The notes beneath the pieces were generated by a model. The model was not told the origin of the DNA, did not search any database, and worked only from the letters and a program-made list of their open reading frames with translations. From Parapusillimonas granuli (GTDB lineage Bacteria; Pseudomonadota; Gammaproteobacteria; Burkholderiales; Burkholderiaceae_B), in contig NZ_JACCEM010000003.1 of the NCBI RefSeq assembly GCF_013416525.1, forward strand, positions 430,706 through 494,705: a DNA stretch of 64,000 nt, given 5' to 3'. Of this stretch, positions 52,770 through 61,443 are shown one piece after another. The position numbers were made by a program, and so were the translations under genes. How positions within the stretch are numbered: the stretch's first letter is position 1; every line of letters starts with the position of its first letter.

Positions 52770-53798
52770 CTAAAAATCCCTGTAGAGGATGCTTTGCCGT
52801 TCCCGCAGCAGCAGACGCCCGCTCGTGGTCGAGTAGGTATTCAGCGATGTCGTGATCAGCATGTTGCCGCTGCTGCGGCCCCGTCTGACTCTGGCTTCGA
52901 GCAAGCGGCTTTGCGCCCGAACGGTTTCTCCGACTTCCAGGAAGGAGAAGAATTCGACATCATTGCCGCCGTTCACCATGCCGTGGTCGGGGATGCCGGA
53001 ATGCCTGCCAAAATTGCGGCCGACTTCATTCACCGCCTCGCGCCCCAGGGCGCCTAGTTCAGAGGATAGCGGAAGAGAGTCGGGCAGCGTCTCCAGGCCG
53101 TGTATGGGAAACAGATGAGGTGCGATGACATGGCGGTATCCGGCTTCCGTCGCGGCGGACTGATCATAATGAAGGCGCGGCATGTCCCCGATCGCGTCGC
53201 AGAATAATCGCAGACGGCTTAAATCCAGCGGAAAGCGGGAGTCAAGACGCTCGTAAACCAAGCCATGCAAGCGGCGAACGGATGCGGGCGCGGCCGGGTC
53301 GATCTGGCCCGGCTGGTCGTCGATGCGGCTAGAGATAAAACCTTCCGCAGCGCCGCGCTCCACCATTGTTCCGGCTTCTTGCGGCACCACGACAATGGCT
53401 TTGGCCAGGGTGTTGGCCTGGGCCTGCTCCAGATTCCAGATGCGAAGCGTGATATATACGTTCAGATCATCACCTTCCGGGCACGCATCCACGATTTCGC
53501 CCTGGACTTCCAACGTTTCATTGACGTAGTCTGGGCCGGAAAAATCGTACTTCAGACGTTGTATGCGTACTGTGGGGGAGAAATTCAACTGAAGCGCTTG
53601 CGTCAGGTAGTGCTGCTTCAGGGCGCCGTTGATCACCCGTTCTTTCAGCCCGGCGCGCTGTTGCGCGTATCCGGCGTCATAGTGGATTTTGTCCCAGTTC
53701 TGCTGGGCTGCGCACCACCGGACGAGGTGTGCGCTGGTGTGCGGACCTTTTCTCAAGGCGGCCAGAGCGGCGCCTGCTTCACATAACAATGGTTTCAT
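52770..53798 (-). CDS. double-hotdog acyl-CoA hydratase/dehydratase (MaoC-like)
   Basis: 342 residues from the ATG at 53798. The N-terminal hotdog (about 1-150) has the MaoC catalytic pattern in NWDKIHYDAGYAQQ (Asp-x-x-x-His). The C-terminal hotdog (about 175-340) resembles the FAS1-like N-terminal dehydratase domain (FPLDLSRLRLFCDAIGDMPRLHYD, AGYRHVIAP). In most relatives the FAS1-like domain comes first, so the order appears reversed. It probably hydrates an enoyl-CoA produced in the carboxylase pathway. Last gene of that leftward operon. Confidence 0.8.
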   Translation of the reverse strand: MKPLLCEAGAALAALRKGPHTSAHLVRWCAAQQNWDKIHYDAGYAQQRAGLKERVINGALKQHYLTQALQLNFSPTVRIQRLKYDFSGPDYVNETLEVQGEIVDACPEGDDLNVYITLRIWNLEQAQANTLAKAIVVVPQEAGTMVERGAAEGFISSRIDDQPGQIDPAAPASVRRLHGLVYERLDSRFPLDLSRLRLFCDAIGDMPRLHYDQSAATEAGYRHVIAPHLFPIHGLETLPDSLPLSSELGALGREAVNEVGRNFGRHSGIPDHGMVNGGNDVEFFSFLEVGETVRAQSRLLEARVRRGRSSGNMLITTSLNTYSTTSGRLLLRERQSILYRDF

Positions 53799-53816
53799 GA
53801 TCAAAGTTAAAGCGGC

Positions 53817-54569
53817 TTAGAAAGACGCGAGTCTGCCCGCCAGGCTGGAAATCGCTGGCAGCAGCATCACGATGCCGGAAAGCAGCAGCAGACCGAAGAC
53901 GATTTTCTGAAACTGGACGTCGCCGAAATGGCGGCCGACGCGCGAGCCGCTCCAGGAGGTGAGCATGATGACAGGCACCAGCCAGGCGAAGCTGATCAGC
54001 AGAGGTTTGTCGATAATGCCCTGCCAGGCGTACACCAGCAGAAGCAGCATCTGCATGGTGATGAAGAAGGCCTGGAAGGTGGCGCGTTGGGAGATGGTGC
54101 TCCATCCGCGCAGCGAGCACCACAGGGTTATGGGCGGCCCGCCCATGCCGCAGGCGCCGGACAGCGCGCCCGAGATCCAGCCGATGACGCTGTCAGCGCC
54201 CCAAGCCACCTTCTGGATCTTCGGCAGTTGCTTCATCAGAAGCATGACTGAGGAATAGACCACGAGGAAAATCCCGAATATTGCGCGGAAGGAATTCGCG
54301 TTCAGCGCATGCAGTAGTGCCGCGCCCATTAGTATGCCGATCACGCCGCCGACGATGAAAGGCCGCACGCGCGCAAAGCGGATTTCATGCCGCACGCTCA
54401 GGATCGAGACGCACTGCCCTACGAACGACCCCATCACCACCAGCGGCACGACCCGTTGTGGTTCCATCATCCAGGCCCACATGGAAGTGGCGACCAGACC
54501 GAAGGCGAAGCCCGAAAGCCCCTGAATGAATCCCGATACTGCTCCGACCAACAGGATTTCAATCAGCAT
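53817..54569 (-). CDS. TauE/SafE-family membrane permease
   Basis: 250 residues with about eight membrane helices in two repeats. Each repeat has the family's GxxxGhxxGhhG pattern (SGFIQGLSGFAFGL near 12, SGALSGACGMGGPPITL near 133). TauE/SafE proteins export sulfite, sulfoacetate or similar anions. In this operon it may export an acid product or provide uptake alongside the Bug receptor. Confidence 0.88.
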   Translation of the reverse strand: MLIEILLVGAVSGFIQGLSGFAFGLVATSMWAWMMEPQRVVPLVVMGSFVGQCVSILSVRHEIRFARVRPFIVGGVIGILMGAALLHALNANSFRAIFGIFLVVYSSVMLLMKQLPKIQKVAWGADSVIGWISGALSGACGMGGPPITLWCSLRGWSTISQRATFQAFFITMQMLLLLVYAWQGIIDKPLLISFAWLVPVIMLTSWSGSRVGRHFGDVQFQKIVFGLLLLSGIVMLLPAISSLAGRLASF

Positions 54570-54586
54570 GGCGTTCGGGCTTTGTC

Positions 54587-56137
54587 TCAGTAGGTGGATG
54601 GCCAGGTTTGCATCAGGTGTTTACCCACGCCGTTGGTCAGGCGCAGACGGTGCACCTCCAGCGTGCGGATAAGGTAATCGCGGGTCTGATGAGGGAGAAT
54701 GACGTTTTGCACCGCGTAGATCGAAGCCAGATCATAAACGTTGCTGTTTTTCTCCATTTCGGCGAGCTTTTCCTCGAAGCCGGGGTCGCCGGGGTTGAGG
54801 CCGTGTACGATATTGACGGCAAAGCTCGGCGTCATGAAGCTGACTTCCGCCGTTGGCCAGGCGGCGACTTCGTCGGAGTTGCGGCCGCCGCCCATGTTCA
54901 AATAGGCCTGGCCGTAGCTCTTGCGCAAGATGATGGAGATCTTCGGCACCGTCACGAGCTGGAGCGCCGTCATGAAGTTCATAATCTTGCCTGGCGCGCG
55001 CTTGCGCTCCGCATCCAGCCCGATGATGAATCCTGGGGTGTCCACCAGCAACACCAGCGGGATGTTGAACGAGTCGCACATCACGATGAAGCTGGTGATT
55101 TTTTCGCAGGCTTCTGTATCCAGTGCGCCTCCCTTGTGGAGTGGATTGTTGGCGATCACGCCCACGGTGCGGCCGTCCAGCCGGGCCAGCGCGGTGACAG
55201 CCACCTTGCCGAAGCGCGGCTTCATTTCAAACACGCTGTCTTTGTCGAAGATGGTTTTCACCACTTTGCGCACGTCGTAGACTTGGGTGCGGTTCGCCGG
55301 CACCAGTTGGTGAATCTTGTGCATGTCTTCGCCGGAGCCCGGTGTCACCGGCAAGACGGGGGGCGCTTCGTTGTGGTGGCTGGGCATGTAGCTCAGGTAC
55401 TTCTTGATGGCTTCCAGCGCCTGTTCGTCGGTGTCAACAACCATATCCACCAGACCGGTGCCTTCGGAGTGGAGCTTCCAGCCGCCGATCTCTTCGGGAT
55501 CGATCTGTTCCTTCACCGCCATGGATACCAGGCGTGGGCTGGAGACGGCCATAATGGCTCCCTTGCGCATCACGCTGAAGTCGCAGAAGCCGGTGTACCA
55601 AGTGGATGAGCCGTAGCAATAGCCCATCACCGCGCCGGCCCAGGGCGTTTCGCGCATGCGCGTGTACTGTGCGGGGTCGTGGCCCAGCATGGTGCCCATG
55701 CCGCGCGCGCCCATGGTGTCCGGCATGCGGGCGCCGGATGACTCACCCAGGAAGATCAACGGCAGGCCGCGCGCCGTCGCGGTGCGCTTCATGTGGCCGA
55801 TCTTCTTGCCGTTGGTAGCGCTGCTGGAGGCCCCCATTACGGTGAAGTCATTGGAGACGACGGCGACCTCACGCCCCGCAACGCGCGCGTAACCGACGAT
55901 CTTGCCGTCAGCGGGGGATTTTTCGCGGGCAGACTCGATCACCGATGTGGCCAGCATGCCGGATTCGAGAAAGCTGCCGGGGTCCACCAATTGATCGATG
56001 CGTTCGCGGGCGTTCAGCAGGCCGGCGGCTTTGCGCTCGGCCAGCTTGGCTTCGCCGCCCATGGCCAGGGCTTGATCGCAGCGTCGTTGGTATTCCGCCT
56101 GAAGCGGGTCGGCGAGGGGTTTCGTTACCATGTCCAT
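54587..56137 (-). CDS. acyl-CoA carboxylase carboxyltransferase subunit
   Basis: 516 residues with both crotonase-like carboxyltransferase lobes. The N lobe has SNDFTVMGASSS and FLGESSGARMPD; the C lobe has GVIANNPLHKGGALDTEACEK, LLVDTPGFIIGLDAER and the biotin-site SYGQAYLNMGGGRNSD. Resembles propionyl-/methylcrotonyl-CoA carboxylase beta subunits. Transfers CO2 from carboxybiotin (carrier at 59950) to an acyl-CoA. Acyl specificity not determinable here. Confidence 0.9.
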   Translation of the reverse strand: MDMVTKPLADPLQAEYQRRCDQALAMGGEAKLAERKAAGLLNARERIDQLVDPGSFLESGMLATSVIESAREKSPADGKIVGYARVAGREVAVVSNDFTVMGASSSATNGKKIGHMKRTATARGLPLIFLGESSGARMPDTMGARGMGTMLGHDPAQYTRMRETPWAGAVMGYCYGSSTWYTGFCDFSVMRKGAIMAVSSPRLVSMAVKEQIDPEEIGGWKLHSEGTGLVDMVVDTDEQALEAIKKYLSYMPSHHNEAPPVLPVTPGSGEDMHKIHQLVPANRTQVYDVRKVVKTIFDKDSVFEMKPRFGKVAVTALARLDGRTVGVIANNPLHKGGALDTEACEKITSFIVMCDSFNIPLVLLVDTPGFIIGLDAERKRAPGKIMNFMTALQLVTVPKISIILRKSYGQAYLNMGGGRNSDEVAAWPTAEVSFMTPSFAVNIVHGLNPGDPGFEEKLAEMEKNSNVYDLASIYAVQNVILPHQTRDYLIRTLEVHRLRLTNGVGKHLMQTWPSTY

Positions 56138-56175
56138 AATCGTTTCCTATTTGTTGCGTGATGCTTGCCGGCCTT

Positions 56176-57411
56176 TCAGGCGGCTTGTGTTTCAAGGCAG
56201 TGGATGAGACCCCGGGCACGCAGTCTCTCAATCGTTGCCGCCGGGAGCCCGGCGATGTCTTCTAGAACCCTCTGGGTGTCCCGGCCCACTGCGCCGCCTG
56301 CCTGGTTCACCTGGCCGGGAGTGCGCGACAGCTTGGGCACAACGCCGGCGACTGTCACTTGGCCCAGTGTTTCGTGCGGCGCCTGCACCAGCATCTGTCG
56401 GGCATGAAAGTGCGGGTCGGCGAAAATATCCGCCATGGTGTAGATACGTGTTGCAGGCACCGCCGCTTCCTGCAGCAGGTTTTCCAGTTCGATTAGGTCG
56501 TGATTGGCCGTCCAGTCGCTGATCAGCGCATCGAGTGCCGTATGGTGCTCGGAGCGCGCCCGGGCGGTGGCGTATTTCGGGTCTTCGCTCAGTTCAGGGC
56601 TGCCCATAGCCGCCGCCAGGCGCTTGAATACGGCTTCGCCCATTGCCGTGATGTGGATGTGGGTGCCGTCGCGGGTGGCATAGAGGTTGTTGGGCGTGCT
56701 GTCCGGCAGGCGCGAGCCGGCGCGGTTGGCGATATGGCCCAGCTTTTCGTATGCCGGAATGTGCGGCTCCATGAAGCTGAAGGCGCATTCGTACAGTGCG
56801 GCGTCGATTACCTGGCCTTTGCCGCTGCGCTTGCGTTCCAGCAATGCCATCACCGCACCGAAGGCGGCGTACAGGCCGGTGAATTTGTCCGTAAGGGACA
56901 CTGCGGCGCGGGTAGGGGGGCGGTCAGGGTCGCCTGTGATGTGCCGCAAGCCACTGACGGCTTCGCCGATCACGCCGTAGCCGGGGCGTTCGCGGTAGGG
57001 CCCGCTCTGGCCGAAACCGCTGATGCGCACCATGACCAGCCCGGAGTTGATGGCTGACAGGACGTCATAGCCCAGCCCCCATTTTTCCATCTGGCCGGGC
57101 CGGAAGTTTTCTACCAGCACATCGCAGCGCTTGATCAGGCGCAGGATGATATCGCGGCCCTCTTCGCTGCGCAGATCCAGGGCGATCAAGGACTTGTTGC
57201 GCAGGATGCTGGCCGCGTAAAGCGATTCGCCTTTGCTGCGTTTGCCCATCGTGCGCACGGCATCGCCGTCGATGGGTTCCACTTTGATGACTTCGGCGCC
57301 GAAGTCGGCCATCAGCCGGCCGCAGAAAGGGCCGGCGACGGTGGAGCCCAGTTCCAGCACGCGGTAGCCTGCCAAGGGACCGTCATAGGAGGGGTGTCGC
57401 GGGTCGTTCAT
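56176..57411 (-). CDS. family III CoA-transferase (CaiB/Frc type)
   Basis: 411 residues. N-terminal GYRVLELGSTVAGPFCGRLMADFGAEVIKVE, catalytic Asp in SLTDKFTGLYAA (about 172), and FGQSGPYRERPGYG. Activates the pathway acid to its CoA ester for the carboxylase. Start overlaps the biotin carboxylase stop (ATGA), and 38 bases separate its stop from the carboxyltransferase gene. Confidence 0.92.
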   Translation of the reverse strand: MNDPRHPSYDGPLAGYRVLELGSTVAGPFCGRLMADFGAEVIKVEPIDGDAVRTMGKRSKGESLYAASILRNKSLIALDLRSEEGRDIILRLIKRCDVLVENFRPGQMEKWGLGYDVLSAINSGLVMVRISGFGQSGPYRERPGYGVIGEAVSGLRHITGDPDRPPTRAAVSLTDKFTGLYAAFGAVMALLERKRSGKGQVIDAALYECAFSFMEPHIPAYEKLGHIANRAGSRLPDSTPNNLYATRDGTHIHITAMGEAVFKRLAAAMGSPELSEDPKYATARARSEHHTALDALISDWTANHDLIELENLLQEAAVPATRIYTMADIFADPHFHARQMLVQAPHETLGQVTVAGVVPKLSRTPGQVNQAGGAVGRDTQRVLEDIAGLPAATIERLRARGLIHCLETQAA

Positions 57412-58865
57412 GATGCTTGCTCCTGCGTGGATGCGGCCGCCACCGCGGTGGCCTTGGCCGCGTCCGCAGCGGCGCGCAGACGCGCCTTGCGCTCAGGCAG
57501 GAAGGTCTGCTCCACCCAGCGCGTGGTGACGGCTCCTTCAATGAAAGCCGGCTCGCGCAGCACTTCCTGGTGGAAGGGAATAGTGCTGGGGATACCTTCA
57601 ATACCGAAGTTTTTCAGGGCCTGCAACATGTGTTCGATGGCTTCGGCGCGTGTGGCGCCGTGAACGATCAGCTTGGCCAGCAGTGAATCGTAGTAGGGCG
57701 GCACGCTGTAGCCCGCATAACAGTGGGAATCCAGCCTGATCCCATTGCCTTCTGGGGGATTCCAGGCGGTGATCAGGCCCGGCTTGGGCAGGAAGTTCTT
57801 ATTGAAGTCTTCCGCGTTGATACGGCATTCGATGGCATGGCCCCGTAGTTGGATGTCTTCCTGCTTGAAAGATAGCGGCAGGCCCTGCGTCACGCGGATT
57901 TGTTCCGCCACCAGGTCGATGCCGGTCACCATCTCGGTGACCGGGTGCTCGACCTGGATGCGCGTATTCATTTCGAGGAAATAGAAGTGGCCTTCTGCTT
58001 CGTCGAGCACAAACTCCACGGTGCCGGCGCCGACGTAGTTCACATTGCGGGCGAGCTGGACGGCGCATCGTCCCATCTCGGCGCGCAGCCCGGCGTTAAT
58101 GGCGGGAGAAGGCGCTTCTTCGATCAGCTTTTGGTGGCGTCGCTGAGTGGAGCATTCGCGCTCTCCCAGGTGGACAACATTGCCGAGGCGATCGCCCATC
58201 ACCTGGATTTCGATATGGCGGGCCTGTTCGATGAACTTTTCAAGATAGACGGTGCCGTCGCCAAAAGCAGCTTGCGCTTCATTGGAGGCGGATTCCATGG
58301 CGACGGCCAGTTCGGCTTCCTCACGCACCACGCGCATGCCGCGGCCGCCGCCACCGGCGGTGGCCTTGAGCAGCACGGGATAACCGATGGCCTGTGCGAC
58401 ACCGGCTGCCTCGGAGGCGTCTTTCACCGCATCGGAGCCAGGCACGCGCGGCACGCCGGCGGCTTCGGCCAGCTTCACCGCCGTGATCTTGTCGCCCATC
58501 TGCTCGATGGCTTCCGGCGTCGGGCCGATGAACAGGATGCCGGCTTCGGCGCAGGCGCGGGCAAGGGCCGGACGTTCCGCCAGAAAGCCGTAGCCGGGAT
58601 GCAGGGCGTCGCAGCCGCTGCGCTTGGCCGCGCTAATTACTTTCTCGATGTTCAGATAGCTTTCCGCCGCGGGCGCGGCGCCGATGACTGTCATGCTATC
58701 GGCCATCCGGGCAGCCAGACTGTTTTGATCGGCTTCCGACACGCCGGCGACGACTTCGATGCCGAGTGTTCGGCAGGCCTGCGCCACGCGCACCGCGATC
58801 TCGCCACGATTCGCCACGAACAGGCGGCGAATCTGCCGTTTTGCTCCTTCATGCTGTTGATTCAT
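57408..58865 (-). CDS. biotin carboxylase subunit of acyl-CoA carboxylase
   Basis: 485 residues from the ATG at 58865 (GAGGAAGAA ribosome site). ATP-grasp biotin carboxylase: RLFVANRGEIAVRV start, ATP loop KATAGGGGRGMRVV (about 160-173), HLGERECSTQRRHQK, EMNTRIQVEHPVTEM. It has no fused carrier domain, ending with an Ala-rich tail, so the 73-residue carrier at 59950 is presumed to be its partner. Slightly longer than AccC. Confidence 0.92.
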   Translation of the reverse strand: MNQQHEGAKRQIRRLFVANRGEIAVRVAQACRTLGIEVVAGVSEADQNSLAARMADSMTVIGAAPAAESYLNIEKVISAAKRSGCDALHPGYGFLAERPALARACAEAGILFIGPTPEAIEQMGDKITAVKLAEAAGVPRVPGSDAVKDASEAAGVAQAIGYPVLLKATAGGGGRGMRVVREEAELAVAMESASNEAQAAFGDGTVYLEKFIEQARHIEIQVMGDRLGNVVHLGERECSTQRRHQKLIEEAPSPAINAGLRAEMGRCAVQLARNVNYVGAGTVEFVLDEAEGHFYFLEMNTRIQVEHPVTEMVTGIDLVAEQIRVTQGLPLSFKQEDIQLRGHAIECRINAEDFNKNFLPKPGLITAWNPPEGNGIRLDSHCYAGYSVPPYYDSLLAKLIVHGATRAEAIEHMLQALKNFGIEGIPSTIPFHQEVLREPAFIEGAVTTRWVEQTFLPERKARLRAAADAAKATAVAAASTQEQAS

Positions 58866-58872
58866 TTCTTCC

Positions 58873-59844
58873 TCACCGCTGTACCAGATTGGGCATGGAT
58901 CGTGCAACCTCGTCCCATGTGGTCTGTTCCTTCTCCAACTGGGCGCGGAATTCAGCCGGGGTGTTGTGCACCGGGTCGGCGCCGGCGGCGCGGATCGATG
59001 TGATCATCTGTTCGCTGGCCATGATCTTCTGCGTCGTTTCGGCCAGCTTGTCGATGATGGTTTGAGGAGTGCCGGCCGGCATGAAAAGGCCGTACCACAT
59101 CTCCATGATGAAATCGACGCCGCTCTCAGCAAAGGTCGGCACGTCGGGCAAACTTTCAAAGCGTTTCGCGGAGGACACGGCCAGCGGTTTGAGATTGCCG
59201 GCCTGGAGTTGCGGCAGCATTACCGGAACCAGCGAGTAAGCCATGTCCACCTGGCCGGCCATTGCCGCCGAAATGGAGGGGGCGCCGCCTTTGTAGGGCA
59301 CCAGCAGCAGTTCCATGCCGGCTTTGTCGTTCAGCAGCGTCAGCGAGACATCCAGTTGCGCATGCGCGACAGACAGGTGCCTGGGTTCGGCTTTTGCCGC
59401 TGCGACCAGTTCTTTGCCATTGTTGAATGGCGTGCCCGGATTGGCTCCCAGCACGAAGGGCATGTTCGCCACCAGGCTGACAGGCTCCAGCGCTTCGAAC
59501 ATGTTGAAGTCCGGCTTGGGCCCGAAAGTGTGATTCAGCAACTGGAAGATGCTGCCCAGCAGAATGGTGTGGCCGTCTTTGGCATTCACGACGGATTGCG
59601 CGCCGATGTTGGTGCTGGCGCCGGGCTTATTTTCGACTACGACGGTCTGGCCGAGTTCGGTATTGAGGCGCTCCGCCAGACGGCGGGCGATCAGGTCGGT
59701 GGTGCCACCGGCCGCGTAAGGGACGACCAGTTTTACAGTCTGCCGGGGCCAGTTTTCTTGCGCTGAGGTAGGCAGGGCCGCCGCGAGGCTCAAGCCGGCC
59801 ACCGCGAAGCAGCGGGCAAAGAAGGTAAGGGGGGTCTTTATCAT
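58873..59844 (-). CDS. Bug-family tripartite tricarboxylate receptor
   Basis: 323 residues with a signal peptide (ALPTSAQ cut near 28) and complete Bug hallmarks, NWPRQTVKLVVPYAAGGTTDLIARRLAERLNTELG and VVVENKPGASTNIGA. First gene of the leftward carboxylase operon, 7 bases before the biotin carboxylase start. It should bind the carboxylic acid metabolised by this operon. No TctA/B genes in the window. Confidence 0.93.
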   Translation of the reverse strand: MIKTPLTFFARCFAVAGLSLAAALPTSAQENWPRQTVKLVVPYAAGGTTDLIARRLAERLNTELGQTVVVENKPGASTNIGAQSVVNAKDGHTILLGSIFQLLNHTFGPKPDFNMFEALEPVSLVANMPFVLGANPGTPFNNGKELVAAAKAEPRHLSVAHAQLDVSLTLLNDKAGMELLLVPYKGGAPSISAAMAGQVDMAYSLVPVMLPQLQAGNLKPLAVSSAKRFESLPDVPTFAESGVDFIMEMWYGLFMPAGTPQTIIDKLAETTQKIMASEQMITSIRAAGADPVHNTPAEFRAQLEKEQTTWDEVARSMPNLVQR

Positions 59845-59871
59845 GATTGTCTCCTGGTTGTAAGTCGATAT

Positions 59872-59917
59872 TATTGTCTACTTTCAGATTGTTAACAATA
59901 AGACAATAAAGTATACT
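59872..59917. promoter_or_regulatory. divergent promoter and nested GntR-type operators
   Basis: A perfect 12-base palindrome ATTGTTAACAAT (59888-59899) is flanked by TATTGTC (59872-59878) and GACAATA (59902-59908), an outer inverted repeat. A rightward promoter TTGTTA (59889-59894) - 17 bases - TATACT (59912-59917) overlaps the palindrome, so binding would block the -35. The GntR gene two positions downstream is the likely ligand-responsive repressor. Confidence 0.65.
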
Positions 59918-59949
59918 GGCCCTTCATCACATAAACAAGGAGAAACGTC

Positions 59950-60171
59950 ATGGCTACCGAAACGATCCTGTCGGAAGTGACCGGAAGTGTCTGGAAGATT
60001 CAATCCAAACCCGGCGATATACTTGAGGAGGACGCAACTATCATGGTGCTGGAATCCATGAAGATGGAAATCCCCGTAATGGCCCCGGACGGCGGTCGCC
60101 TTGTCAAGATTCTGGTTGCTGAAGGAGACGCTGTGAAAGAAGGCCAAGAACTCGCAGTCATAGAGAATTAA
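59950..60171 (+). CDS. stand-alone biotin carboxyl carrier protein (73 aa)
   Basis: A complete biotinyl domain and nothing else: 73 residues with the biotinylation site ESMKME (Lys38), a TGSVWKIQSKPGD first half and an EGDAVKEGQELAVIE second half. It starts after AAGGAG. It carries CO2 from the biotin carboxylase (57408) to the carboxyltransferase (54587), both encoded on the opposite strand. Stop and next start overlap by one base (TAATG), coupling it to the GntR gene. Confidence 0.92.
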   Translation: MATETILSEVTGSVWKIQSKPGDILEEDATIMVLESMKMEIPVMAPDGGRLVKILVAEGDAVKEGQELAVIEN

Positions 60172-60866
60172 TGAAAGCCAATGCCGGGCACACAGCCACC
60201 TTTGGAGCGCAGCGGTCGGTGCTAACCACGCTCCCTGAACAGATCGCCGAACATATCTACTCCGCCATCATCGCCGGCGAATATCAACCCGGCGAACGCA
60301 TCCGCGAGGAAGCTCTGGCAGAGTCATACGGTGTCAGTCGTGGCCCGGTGCGCGAAGCGCTTCGCATTCTGGAGCGCGATTCGGTGGTGCGCGTACTAGC
60401 CAACAAGGGCGCGCACGTCACCAAGCTCTCAAGCAAGGAAGTCAACGACATCTTCGAGATCCGCATGGTGCTCGGAGGCGCGATGGTACGCCGCCTCGCC
60501 ACTGCGGATCATGCTCTGATCCTGAATTTCGCGCCCAGAGTTGAAGCGCTGGAGCGGCTTGCCGCCGAAGCCGACGGCGGCGCCGCCTATGTTGCGGCCA
60601 GCGTGGAGCTGGCGCTCGACATGGCTCAGGCTTCCGGCAACGAGCGGCTGGCGGATATCCTGCGCTCCCTGGCCCGCCAGAGCTGGCGCTACACGCGCGT
60701 CAGTCTTGCGTCGGCAGAGCGCCGGCAGCAATCCGCGCGGCACTGGCGGACCCTGTTCGACGCCTTGGTCGCGGGCCGCGCTGAAGAAGCGGGGCGCGCG
60801 ATGGAAAAGCTGGTTGACGATTCCCGCAACGAAGCCATACAACAACTGGAAAGCGCCGGCACTTAA
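60171..60866 (+). CDS. GntR-family (FadR/FCD) transcriptional regulator
   Basis: 231 residues: HTH about 20-85 (IIAGEYQPGERIREEALAESYGVSRGPVREALRILERD) and an FCD helical domain, shorter than average. Translated with the biotin carrier gene, so the regulator and one enzyme subunit are made from a different promoter than the rest of the complex. It probably binds the palindromes at 59872-59908. Next to it begin the mobile-element remains. Confidence 0.9.
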   Translation: MKANAGHTATFGAQRSVLTTLPEQIAEHIYSAIIAGEYQPGERIREEALAESYGVSRGPVREALRILERDSVVRVLANKGAHVTKLSSKEVNDIFEIRMVLGGAMVRRLATADHALILNFAPRVEALERLAAEADGGAAYVAASVELALDMAQASGNERLADILRSLARQSWRYTRVSLASAERRQQSARHWRTLFDALVAGRAEEAGRAMEKLVDDSRNEAIQQLESAGT

Positions 60867-60885
60867 GCACTAGAGCATTTTTGAT

Positions 60886-61041
60886 TTATATCTTTACGTA
60901 TCCACAAGAGGCGAAGTAATTGGCGCACTCGTCAGGCGTAGACAGATCCAAGGTTCTGCCGATCTCCTTCCACAAGGCGTCTACGGTCCGTTTGGCCGCC
61001 CGCCGTAACAGCGCCTTGAGTTTAGAGAATATCTGTAAGCG
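60886..61041 (-). pseudogene. IS630-family transposase, C-terminal fragment
   Basis: Minus-strand reading FSKLKALLRRAAKRTVDALW, then STPDECANYFASCGYVKI and a stop at 60886-60888, is the characteristic end of IS630 DDE transposases (SKLKAhLRKAAaRTidALW...NYFaaaGY). Upstream DDE residues are absent and no start is present. Its outer end lies 20 bases from the GntR stop, marking the island border. Confidence 0.75.
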
Positions 61042-61073
61042 TCATTTGAGTACCGCCTTGACGGTCGGCGCCT

Positions 61074-61265
61074 TTAAGTCCAGCTAACCCCCGGCTTGTT
61101 CCACTCATCGACGCGCTGACCACTGGCTTGTGCCGTGGCAATGGCTGTATCCAAACGCGTCAAGATCGAGTTGACCGGCTCATGAGGCTCATAGCGCAAC
61201 ATCGCCACAGCCTGTTTGCCATCGTAGGCGACCGCCCGCATTGCGCACCGGCTCAATGGCACCAA
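61074..61265 (-). other. unrecognised 63-codon open frame in IS debris
   Basis: The frame includes AVAYDGKQAVAMLRYEPHEP and ILTRLDTAIATAQASGQRVD, which looks like genuine protein (amphipathic helix, Asp/Glu-rich end). I do not recognise the family, and the start is only a TTG. Surrounded by transposase fragments, it may be the tail of a lost island gene. Confidence 0.35.
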
Positions 61266-61424
61266 TCATAATATGGCCCGCACCGGTGGTGCACGGCTGG
61301 CGGCCGGGCGATCATCGCGCACATATCAGAGCCGTCCCGTGCGGGTTTTGCACCGTCCTGGTTCCAGAACCGGTACAGGCGTATCGTCCGTATGGATTTT
61401 TTCAGCTTGTCGTACGTAACGCCC
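61266..61424 (-). pseudogene. IS66-family transposase (TnpC), internal fragment with nonsense codon
   Basis: Minus strand reads RYVRQAEKIHTDDTPVPVL, EPGRCKTRTGRL, TGA, YVRDDRPAAS, then a second stop. IS66 TnpC has HADDTPVPVLAPGxGKTKTGRLW(T)YVRDDRP, so the TGA (61326-61328) replaces the Trp codon. Only about 50 codons of the 500-codon gene remain. The first part is fused in frame to the integrase remnant through a repeat sequence at 61428. Confidence 0.75.
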
Positions 61425-61427
61425 TAA

Positions 61428-61443
61428 CAGGCTGCTGAAATAC
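61428..61443 (+). repeat. 16-base direct repeat, copy 1
   Basis: CAGGCTGCTGAAATAC, identical to 61973-61988. The GGCTGCTGAAA core resembles an IS5-family terminal repeat. It lies exactly where the integrase reading frame loses homology (after DRGTL) and the IS66 fragment begins. Confidence 0.75.
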
